Positions 24,801-30,416 of a stretch of DNA of 30,416 nucleotides are shown here, piece after piece. Position 1 is the first letter of the stretch; each line of letters opens with the position of its first letter. The position numbers were made by a program, and so were the translations under genes. The notes under the pieces are model-generated. The model was not told the DNA's origin and searched no databases. It worked only from the letters and a program-made list of their open reading frames with translations. This stretch comes from a virus. Where the stretch lies: positions 1 through 30,416 of IMG/VR virus record IMGVR_UViG_3300043444_000099. One strand, 5' to 3'.

Positions 24801-25394
24801 TCTGTTGCTAGAGCATTTGCATTACTAAACGCTAATAAAGATTTTATTAAGGCAGAAGTTATAGCTTATGTAGAAAATGAATTTGGTGGCTTCCAATATA
24901 ATAGACAAAAGTGTCGAAGAGATGTTGGATTAATTATTGATGCACTAAAAGCTGATTTAGCTTCGGGCGGTAATTTTAGATCTGTCGAAGCGGCAAAAAC
25001 TTATTACACAAGAGAAGGAACATACCACATTGTTACATTAGAGGACAACGTAAGAAATCCTTTATTGTTTGTTGATGGTTCTACTGTTAATTTCTATCAA
25101 AGAAGTTATCAATCTGCAAGCGGATACTTGTTCGAGTATTGCGGTGCAGGAACACAGTACGGCGCATTGCCTCAAGTAGGTAGAGTTGATCCTGTACAGA
25201 GCAAAGAAGTAGTTCAGTTAAATAATGGTAAGGTGTTCTTTACTTCAACTGACCAGAATGGTGACTTTAGAATTGGTCCTACTCTAGTTATTAGCCAGGC
25301 AACTGGTGTATTGTCAGGAAGAACATTTGAAAAGAGTTTATTTGCTCAGATGACACCATTCATCTTAGCAGTTGAAACTGGCGGCGGAGATTAA
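18819..25394 (+). CDS. Giant modular fibre/adhesin-like virion protein
   Basis: A 2191-residue protein. Residues 1-20 (AVGRITGPLLAQNLLRDGV) and the following DLLYIDVVNGRIGIKT are the usual N-terminus of large marine T4-like virion proteins. Residues about 247-400 form a beta-helix (DUF1565-like) domain with LYVNENGSDDNDG and YTSIVGDSLRAVF. Five copies of a helical module follow, with the signature K-C-x-R-D at C508, C659, C818, C976 and C1141. A central beta domain (about 1305-1620) contains GSGGGALVDGNAPS. Three more modules follow at C1730, C1870 and C2032. The C-terminal domain (about 2080-2191) has STDQNGDFRIGP and ATGVLSGRTFEKSLF, a conserved ending in this family. It is probably a receptor-binding or whisker protein. 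One of the modules lacks the usual K before C (residue 1870, T-C-S-R-D). Confidence 0.85.
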   Translation: MAVGRITGPLLAQNLLRDGVNIAVETDLLYIDVVNGRIGIKTDAPRTELDVNGTLTTKVLIADTATIGLVTIESSTSSSTISTLYGPLTVAPGGNEWLYVNTTASFRGDVYATGNFFAQGNIKLGDTTSSDIIELLGEVQSDILPYISSGTFSTYISTFTGLTVTDFYTSTEIVSEYSLGNTSSYWQNGFLENIFTKRIDTAGTATDIQFFPDIPLLERTLNKSVTINGDIRVYGGSPIGTAPVVKNILYVNENGSDDNDGRAMDSSRACRTITGATRSPYFKQGTVIKVSPGYYAEDNPIVLKPYTSIVGDSLRAVFVEPLNKTVDLFHVNSGVYITGMTMLNLRRGEVTRYEPGGAGTYTTGAYCVAFPPSLDNPIELFHSPYIQNCTNQSGPWLYDGTMFVPNQTVQLPMVVATATYASSTTTITVTIQPEVSGQQLEIGMAVNGYGILIEDDIPVATIESIENVDVNFRNAKQLLTLNKDFIKEEVITYINYNYPDLVYDQDKCRRDAGYVLDALINDAILGGNQKIVEAGRAYFTGNSNILGEELIPTIAAFERIKTFAFGVVSNTDLSSVKTPTNIASQTINLDLTGGEIAEDNIVMLMDLLIDILRNNGGYENAAALLNANRGFIQAETVAFVNETYVGQPIPSFEYDRSKCFRDVGYIIDALATDLLYGGNEQSVAAGQAYNAGAVIVGEEDETIAGFNYLGMVIRDVILQNEIIDGYQSTVTQTTLAATGTNAAVELITRNIESINSFISDATYFVPTVSNSGSPSSITGIVDSYNLLVANKTFLQHEVVNYIDVTFTNLDFEYNEVKCARDTGLIFDGLLLDLVHNGESQSTFAGLQYWNQTNSVIPGEETTTTNAFAYARDIAADIIQGIPVTVLGTLTQYISTGTISSVADELKEKFDVVINVITSGTSGVTDLIEPNGDINTSSNYTIALDLLIANKEFIKDEVIYWIEANKTSGFTYDDAKCRRDVGYVLDSTAMDLIRGGNRQSIQAGVYYYGYNSTSTTLVNEVPQTMAAYKYMKSLIEKVSQRIPATKTYQTEITQNFDLPGGTIEEARAIGENIDLIRKIIKQGPASAPERTPISLTVSTSTNVSRAYELLKLNKDFIVAEVVEFVNKTYIQPYEFSYNEEKCFRDVGLIVDAIATDIIRRSNVSSIDAGLAYWEGAVSVIEGQLKETAGAIQYAKSIALDVIANNPVTSFYQQSVETIIPGTSSTTMTVVVSQLINSQLSGGEVARDLVDSNFNAITTILRDGPAYAPFSTEGTLTQFVLTLSTSTISAAENDIMYFGETTVYPIEDKNLPGIWSENGYADRRIDPNGSGGGALVDGNAPSRRSPIQSFVFDAFTQITQGGRGIHIINEGYAQLVSVFTIFCNVAVETDTGGIASITNSNNNFGDLCLVAKGYGKRKFGGTVYNPENFAYDELSNTFEENEYYPQGYFPTRQQVCIFVPDPANRPHISLVMEVIPPDQYVNYDNDIVPYVNEQGYPGFLTAVINTSTLSTGSYTISGIDVTGASIGQTVYIKDQFGYEATDNGEGFRYISSGTTIVDIGYQTITLSNPIAEGGGEYGNDFYFDIYCCGNAYYNILSSKPATSPYPTGQSKILGQETETIDAINHMNDIVNAVVSNVVYTGTYTTAVSQTIDTTYPGGANTVEFINDRLGIITNVILSGPQAAPEVQSTGTKADYYASAIALLEQNRIFIQNETVGYVDSIYGGFTYDEAKCQRDVGLIIDSIAMDMLYDDTTQSTFAGLQYWNQAEYVDGIGGQITTTTEAIAYAKSLAVSIAGGSAGTVVGQRFDNILDILENGTTGVSDIIVANAYRTTDSATLAAYASLQSNKSSIQTQVINWITANHPSFVYDQVTCSRDVGYIIDSVCIDLIHGGNRQSIMAGVYYYGFDETSSAIAGEIPQTAAAYNFIKGVVGDIITGTPISPKYQNAVGQVTSLNPATADETATLQSKIDVITNIISNGPTVAEERRAISQTMNTSTSVARAFALLNANKDFIKAEVIAYVENEFGGFQYNRQKCRRDVGLIIDALKADLASGGNFRSVEAAKTYYTREGTYHIVTLEDNVRNPLLFVDGSTVNFYQRSYQSASGYLFEYCGAGTQYGALPQVGRVDPVQSKEVVQLNNGKVFFTSTDQNGDFRIGPTLVISQATGVLSGRTFEKSLFAQMTPFILAVETGGGD
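20238..22434 (+). repeat. Five tandem 155-165-residue modules in the first giant
   Basis: Each module reads: helix LLxxNKxFIxxEVxxY, a linker, Y-D/N-x-x-K-C-x-R-D-x-G-x-I-x-D, a Ser/Ala-rich helix with AGxxYW or AGxYYY, then GE, T and a helix AxxYxK. The cysteines are spaced 151, 159, 158 and 165 residues apart. Confidence 0.85.
23910..25018 (+). repeat. Three further modules in the first giant
   Basis: The same module recurs after the central domain, with cysteines at 1730, 1870 and 2032 (spacing 140 and 162 residues). The last copy runs into the C-terminal domain instead of its usual final helix. Confidence 0.82.
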
Positions 25395-25405
25395 GGAGAT
25401 AAGAA

Positions 25406-25792
25406 ATGGCATTAATTCCATTAAACACGTTTAAAACAAAAACAAAAATTTTAGATACTAATTCAACAGCGACAGCCTATGTAGCACCAATTGGTGTAAC
25501 TTCGATTGTTCTTATGGCACAGGTAGCAAATGTAGATCCGTCTGCGTCCCACACCATTACATTTAGTCATCACAGAAGATTTAGAGTTCTTCCTGATGCT
25601 CAAGGTAACAATGCTCAAGATCCAAACATTACAACTGAACTTGTTCAGAATTTTGAAGTTCCGCCAAATGATTCTGCTAGCTTAATTACTGGTAAGATGA
25701 TTCTTGAAAGCCAAGACAGTATCAGAGCAAGCTCTGATGCAAACGGTGTTATGAAATTAGTTCTAAGTATTCTAGAAACAGCTAACAATTAA
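25406..25792 (+). CDS. Small beta-sandwich-like virion protein between the giants
   Basis: A 128-residue protein with AAGGAG before its ATG. It has a repetitive strand pattern, VTSIVLMAQVANVDPSAS (about 32-49), HTITFSHH, then FEVPPNDSASLITGKMILES (about 92-111) and DSIRASSD. The PPND-x-SLITGK-x-ILE segment is a recurrent one in small proteins beside marine T4-like fibre genes, and the 17633 gene has a related pattern. It lies exactly between the two giant paralogues, which suggests a partner role such as a joint, cap or attachment piece. Confidence 0.75.
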   Translation: MALIPLNTFKTKTKILDTNSTATAYVAPIGVTSIVLMAQVANVDPSASHTITFSHHRRFRVLPDAQGNNAQDPNITTELVQNFEVPPNDSASLITGKMILESQDSIRASSDANGVMKLVLSILETANN

Positions 25793-25805
25793 TTAAGAGA
25801 AAGCA

Positions 25806-28800
25806 ATGCCACGTTTATTAAGTAATAGAAAACCGGTAGCACGTCCGGGCGATCTCAAAGAGAATCGCTGGGACTATTTAAATCTACAACAAGCACAACC
25901 TGCTCTAGGTCTCGCACCTGAAGCTAATACAGGTTTCACTTTAGAAACAGATGAGAATGGCAAGGTAACTTTTACTAATACACTGGGAAAATTAGAGTTT
26001 GATAATCAAACTATTGCTGGAACTTTACCCGGCGAAGATATTAATATTAACGGCTCAATCAATGGCGGTAATATTGTACTAACTCCATACCAAACTGCAA
26101 GAGTTGCGGGTAATTTGTCTGTTGAGGGCGACGCTGAAGTTCAAGGTGACTTTACTGTACAGGGTATTCCTCGTGGTACAGCGCCACTAGTAAGCAATAC
26201 ATTATATGTTACACCCGATGGCAATGACGAAAACGACGGAACATCGATGGACTCTACACGAGCATGCCGCACTATCAGTGGTGCTGTTCGTAGCCCGTTC
26301 TATCAACCGGGTACAGCTATTAAGGTTATGGCTGGAACTTATTTTGAAGATAACCCTATTCCGTTAAAGCCATACACTTCTGTTGTTGGAAACGACTTAA
26401 GAACAACATTTGTCGAGCCACTTAACAAAGATCTTGACTTATTCCATGTTAATTCTGGAGTTTATATCGCACAGATGCAGATGCGTAACCTACGCCGGGG
26501 CGCAGTTGAGCGCTATGCACCGGGCGGAGCGGGAACTTATACTACAGGTGCTTACTGTGTAGCATTTCCGCCTAACTTAGAAAACCCAATCGACGTATAT
26601 TACTCTCCTTACGTACAAAACTGTACCAACCAAAGTGGTCCATGGCTAAAAGATGGAACTATGATGGTTCCAAACCAAACAGTTCAGATTCCATTAGCTG
26701 CCGGAACAAGTACCTGGTCTGCAGGAGCGGATCAAATTACAGTAACATTATACACAGGTACTGTCGTTACTGGTATGGCGTTAAACGATGCAGCCAACGA
26801 AGGCTACAGGAATGCACAACTTCTATTAAAACAAAATAGAAAATTCCTACAGGATCAAACTGTTGCTTATGTAGAAGATGCGTTTCCTAGTTTAGTTTAT
26901 GATCAAGCAAAGTGCTATAGAGACGTTGGCTACATTGTCGATGCTGTTGCGGGAGACGCTCGATTTGGAGGCAATAAGAGAAGCATTGAAGCCGGTTTAG
27001 CTTACTGGAAGGGAACTCAAACATTAATTCCCGACGAGCAAGTTGAAACAATTTCTGCTATCAACTATCTAAAGAGTATCTCGTTAGAAATCATTAACAA
27101 TACAACTGTTACAAATATTTTTAACACACTGTCTAGTCAAACAATTAATTTAAATTTAGACGGCGGCTCAGTAGTTTATACTCGTGCATCTAATAGTTTT
27201 GATTTAATTACTAGTATTATTGCAGAAGGTGAAAGTGCAGCACCAGACGAACCAACACCGGATTTGTTAGGATTAATTTATCCTACTGGTTTAAGTCCGA
27301 ATGATGTTAATGTTGCAACAACTGTAACTGATGTTACACAACTAACAACCAATACATACCTTGTTACACTAAGCACTTCTACAGTAAGTCCTAGTGATAA
27401 CGCTACAATTTATTTTGGTTACACTACAACATATCCTTACTTAGATGCAGATGTTCCTGCAGAATGGTCTTCTGATGCACAAGACGGATATGTGGATCGT
27501 AGATTAGATCCAATTGGATCTGGTGGCGGTGCCCTTGTTGATGGTAACGCTCCTAGCTTACGTTCTCCAATTCAGTCGTTCGTATTTGACGCCTTCACAC
27601 AGTTAAATCAAGGTGGTATCGGTATTCACATTATTAACAACGGCTACGCACAGCTGGTATCGGTCTTTACGATTATGTGTAGTCAAGCTGTTATTGTTGA
27701 AAATGGTGGTATTGCATCTATTACAAACTCAAACGCTAACTTCGGCGACACCTGTTTAACAGCTAAAGGACTTGGAAAACTTGCGTTCCAAGGCTTTGTA
27801 GTTAATCCTCCGTTCCCAACCAACGTACCTAACGGGGAATACTACCCATTAGGCTATTGGCCGCAACGACAAGTAATGGAAGTATTCATTCCAAGTGATA
27901 GAGATCGTCCGCACATTGGCCAAGTTATGGAAGTTGTTCCGCCTGACACATATTTAAATTACGAAGGCGACAGAATTCCATTTATTAATGAAGCAGGCTA
28001 TCCTGGATACCTAATTGCAACTGTTAATACTAACACTATTTCTACTGGTAGTTTTATAATTAATGACGTTGATGTAACCGGTGTTGCCATTGGTCACACA
28101 TTGTACGTAAGAGATGTATTAGGTAATGAGACACATCCTGTCACTGGACAGCCTTACGTAACTACTGGCACACAAGTTGTCGATGTTAATTTCCGTCAGA
28201 TTGTTTTAGACAGACCTATCTTAACAGGTTATTCTGATACAGATAATCCTAACTATTTTAATTTGTACTTCTGTGGAAGTGCTTACTATACAGTATTGTC
28301 TAGCAGTATTGACAGTTCTCTAGCATCTACCGTTACTACAGAAGTAACGTTAGTCCCCGGCCAAGAAACAACAACATCTCTAGCAATTAGCTATGCTAAA
28401 AAACTAGCACTTCGAGTAATTCAAAACGATCCGATTGACGGATTTGTTTATAATCAAGCAAAATGTAAAAGAGATACAGGCTTAATTGTTGATGCTATAT
28501 CTCTAGATTTATTATATCCAACATCTGAACTAAGTCAGAGTAACTTTGCTGGATTACAATATTGGAATCAAGAAAATTATGTTGGAACAATTGCCAACGA
28601 GATAACAACTACTACTAATGCGGTTCAGTATATTAAAGAACTTGCCGCAGAAATTGTTCAAGGGATTACTACTGGAACAAGATATCAAAGTACAGTCACA
28701 CAAAACACAGGGTTGCCATTGGCAACTGCTGTCGAAGCTCAGCTTATTTCTAATGACTTTGATGCAATCATAGACATTTTAGTCGATGGTGTTTCTGGAG

Positions 28801-30416
28801 TAACTGATAAAATTGTTCCTAACGGAGAACAAACTGCTGAAGAAAATATTGCAAGAGCATATTCATTGCTAACTGCAAATAAGGCATATATTCAAACAGA
28901 AGCAGTAGCATTTGTTGAATATACTAAAACTGTTGGATTTACATACGACTCTGAAAAATGTTATAGAGACGTAGGTTACATGGTTGATAGTGTTGCATTT
29001 GACTTACTACACCCAAATGAAAGCGGCCCAAGTAACAAGCAAGCCATTCAAAGTGGCGTCTATTACTATGGCTATATTAGTACCAGCACATCTATTGTAG
29101 GCGAAATTCCTCAAACAACTGCGGCTTACAATTATATTAAAGATCTAGTACCTTACGTAGTCAAAGGAATAACAACATCAACTTATCAAACATACATTGA
29201 TCAAGTAACTGATTTAGATCCAGGAACTGATGATGAAGTTACAACAATTCAAACATACATTGATCATATTATTAATATCATCAATGTGGGACCTAGCGCA
29301 GCCGAAGTTAAAGTTCCTATCAGTTTAACACAGTCGTCTGACTTAGATGTTTATAACGCTTATAGAATGTTAAATGCAAACAGAGAATTTATTCAAGAAT
29401 CCGTAATTGCATATATTAACGAAACTTACGAATCAGGAACATATCAATCAACATATAATCAAGTATTTGATGAAACACTAACTGGTGGTATTGACGCTGT
29501 AGGAAGTCTAGGCGACAAGTTTGATATTATTTCAGGAATTGTTATAAACGGCGCAGACAGCAGTCCGGATATTGTACGTCCTCGCCAGTATGTTGATGCC
29601 AATCAAAATATTTTAAATGCTAAAAAACTTCTTGACAAGAATAGATTATTCATCCAAGCAGAAACTGTTGCATTTGTTGATAGTATTTGGCCAAGTAAAT
29701 TTAGCTACGACCCAGTTAAGTGTTCGAGAGACACTGGACTAATTGTCGATAGCCTTGCACAAGATATATTATTTGATGGAACAAGTCAAAGTACATTTGC
29801 TGGTATTCAATACTGGAATCAAGGACTAACAGTTATCCCAGGAGAGCAAACAACTACAACTCGTGCAGTTAGCTATCTAAAAGATCTTGCACAAAAAATT
29901 GTTCGCAATGACACATCCGGACATAGATATAGTTTCTCTTATGATCAAACTAAGTGTGCTAGAGACACTGGATTGATTGTTGATGCTCTAGCACAAGATT
30001 TATTATTTAACGGCACAAGTCAAAGTACGTTCGCCGGAATTCAGTACTGGAATCAAGATAGCTATGTAGGTAGCATTGCTAGCGAACTTACTACAACAAC
30101 AAATGCAATTGAATATGTTTCATATCTTGCACAACGAGTAGTTCAAAATATTACAACAGGTACAAGATATCAAAGTACAGTTACACAAAATACTTCTTTA
30201 TCTGCGGCAACTGCTGAAGAATCTAGTTTTATCGAAGCTGAATTTAACATTATAACTAATATTCTTTCAACAGGCACCGTTGGTGTAACCGATGAAATTA
30301 TTCCAAACGGCATTGTTGCATTAACTGATGTCGATGTTAATCGTGCATATGACATTTTAATAGCAAACAAAGAATACATTCAAACTGAAGCTATTGCTTA
30401 TGTTGAAAGTACAAAA
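25806..30416 (+). CDS. Second giant modular virion protein (partial, runs off the window)
   Basis: The frame is open from the ATG at 25806 to the last base (1537 codons) without a stop, so the C-terminus is missing. A weak AAGAGA precedes the start. The N-terminus is its own (PRLLSNRKPVARPGDLKENR), not the AVGRITGPLL type of the first giant. From about residue 135 the two proteins are homologous: beta-helix with TLYVTPDGNDENDG, then one module (C370), the central domain with GSGGGALVDGNAPS, then modules at C887, C1052, C1306 and C1384, and a further one starting at the edge. The 1306-1384 spacing of 78 is half the usual length. It is a paralogue of the first giant, probably part of the same fibre or adhesion apparatus. 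Confidence 0.85.
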   Translation, partial: MPRLLSNRKPVARPGDLKENRWDYLNLQQAQPALGLAPEANTGFTLETDENGKVTFTNTLGKLEFDNQTIAGTLPGEDININGSINGGNIVLTPYQTARVAGNLSVEGDAEVQGDFTVQGIPRGTAPLVSNTLYVTPDGNDENDGTSMDSTRACRTISGAVRSPFYQPGTAIKVMAGTYFEDNPIPLKPYTSVVGNDLRTTFVEPLNKDLDLFHVNSGVYIAQMQMRNLRRGAVERYAPGGAGTYTTGAYCVAFPPNLENPIDVYYSPYVQNCTNQSGPWLKDGTMMVPNQTVQIPLAAGTSTWSAGADQITVTLYTGTVVTGMALNDAANEGYRNAQLLLKQNRKFLQDQTVAYVEDAFPSLVYDQAKCYRDVGYIVDAVAGDARFGGNKRSIEAGLAYWKGTQTLIPDEQVETISAINYLKSISLEIINNTTVTNIFNTLSSQTINLNLDGGSVVYTRASNSFDLITSIIAEGESAAPDEPTPDLLGLIYPTGLSPNDVNVATTVTDVTQLTTNTYLVTLSTSTVSPSDNATIYFGYTTTYPYLDADVPAEWSSDAQDGYVDRRLDPIGSGGGALVDGNAPSLRSPIQSFVFDAFTQLNQGGIGIHIINNGYAQLVSVFTIMCSQAVIVENGGIASITNSNANFGDTCLTAKGLGKLAFQGFVVNPPFPTNVPNGEYYPLGYWPQRQVMEVFIPSDRDRPHIGQVMEVVPPDTYLNYEGDRIPFINEAGYPGYLIATVNTNTISTGSFIINDVDVTGVAIGHTLYVRDVLGNETHPVTGQPYVTTGTQVVDVNFRQIVLDRPILTGYSDTDNPNYFNLYFCGSAYYTVLSSSIDSSLASTVTTEVTLVPGQETTTSLAISYAKKLALRVIQNDPIDGFVYNQAKCKRDTGLIVDAISLDLLYPTSELSQSNFAGLQYWNQENYVGTIANEITTTTNAVQYIKELAAEIVQGITTGTRYQSTVTQNTGLPLATAVEAQLISNDFDAIIDILVDGVSGVTDKIVPNGEQTAEENIARAYSLLTANKAYIQTEAVAFVEYTKTVGFTYDSEKCYRDVGYMVDSVAFDLLHPNESGPSNKQAIQSGVYYYGYISTSTSIVGEIPQTTAAYNYIKDLVPYVVKGITTSTYQTYIDQVTDLDPGTDDEVTTIQTYIDHIINIINVGPSAAEVKVPISLTQSSDLDVYNAYRMLNANREFIQESVIAYINETYESGTYQSTYNQVFDETLTGGIDAVGSLGDKFDIISGIVINGADSSPDIVRPRQYVDANQNILNAKKLLDKNRLFIQAETVAFVDSIWPSKFSYDPVKCSRDTGLIVDSLAQDILFDGTSQSTFAGIQYWNQGLTVIPGEQTTTTRAVSYLKDLAQKIVRNDTSGHRYSFSYDQTKCARDTGLIVDALAQDLLFNGTSQSTFAGIQYWNQDSYVGSIASELTTTTNAIEYVSYLAQRVVQNITTGTRYQSTVTQNTSLSAATAEESSFIEAEFNIITNILSTGTVGVTDEIIPNGIVALTDVDVNRAYDILIANKEYIQTEAIAYVESTK
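28375..30416 (+). repeat. Modules of the second giant, including shortened copies
   Basis: K-C-x-R-D signatures fall at residues 887, 1052, 1306 and 1384. The copies at 887 and 1384 lack the usual N-terminal LLxxNKxFI helix and join directly to the preceding helix. Another module's N-terminal helix (LIANKEYIQTEAIAYVE) begins at the window edge. Confidence 0.8.

Noticed and set aside
20238-25018. Module repeats as an assembly artefact
   Set aside because: The copies in the first giant are well diverged at DNA level and flanked by different linkers, so they are genuine old duplications. Only the pair near 29.7-30.0 kb in the second giant deserves a read check.
1-30416. tRNA genes, CRISPR arrays, insertion sequences or an integrase/attachment site
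   Set aside because: I saw no T-arm consensus with acceptor pairing, no regularly spaced short repeats, no transposase, and no lysogeny gene.

Overview
This 30.4 kb window is the late and structural region of a T4-like (straight-tailed, contractile) bacteriophage. The evidence is a run of recognisable T4 core genes: the end of gene 47, gene 46, the baseplate gene 26, portal 20, prohead core components, protease 21, scaffold 22 and major capsid 23. T4-type late promoter octamers (NATAAATA) lie in most of the larger gaps. The AT-rich DNA, the style of the fibre-like proteins (N-terminal 'MAVGRITGPLL', C-terminal 'NGDFRIGP...SGRTF') and the acidic/Gly-rich core protein resemble marine T4-like viruses such as cyanophages and pelagiphages. 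No photosynthesis or other metabolic gene is present to fix the host, and the contig is probably from an uncultured marine phage.

Layout: (1) 1-2987, plus strand: recombination/replication genes, with the 3' end of gene 47 (Mre11-like nuclease), gene 46 (Rad50-like ATPase), two small basic proteins and a GIY-YIG endonuclease, all in a tightly overlapping chain. (2) 2988-3453: a 466-base gene-free stretch full of perfect hairpins that ends in a late promoter. (3) 3454-5725: two Ala/Gly-rich proteins of unknown role that share a short C-terminal-type motif. (4) 5722-6815, minus strand: a small gene and the gene 26-like baseplate hub assembly protein, an inverted island driven by its own TATAAATA. 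(5) 6892-10801: a probable tail tape-measure protein directly followed by the portal protein. (6) 10817-15164: the head-building cassette (small gp67-position protein, acidic core protein, gp21, gp22, gp23). (7) 15234-18690: a short gene bracketed by two identical terminators, then several Thr/Ser/Gly-rich beta-structured virion proteins. (8) 18819-30416: two giant paralogous fibre or adhesin-like proteins separated by a small beta protein. The second giant runs off the window.

How the parts work together: gp46/47 process DNA ends for recombination-dependent replication. Gp20, the core proteins, gp22 and gp23 assemble the prohead, and gp21 matures it by cleaving at L/I-x-E sites. The gp26-like protein and the tape measure build the baseplate hub and tail. 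The large proteins at the right end are probably host-contacting fibres or whiskers built from a beta-helix domain plus many copies of a helical module with an invariant Lys-Cys-x-Arg-Asp signature.

The most unusual features are the structured gene-free region after the GIY-YIG gene, the modular giant proteins, the pair of identical terminators immediately after the capsid gene, and the facing late promoters in the 76-base gap at 6816-6891.
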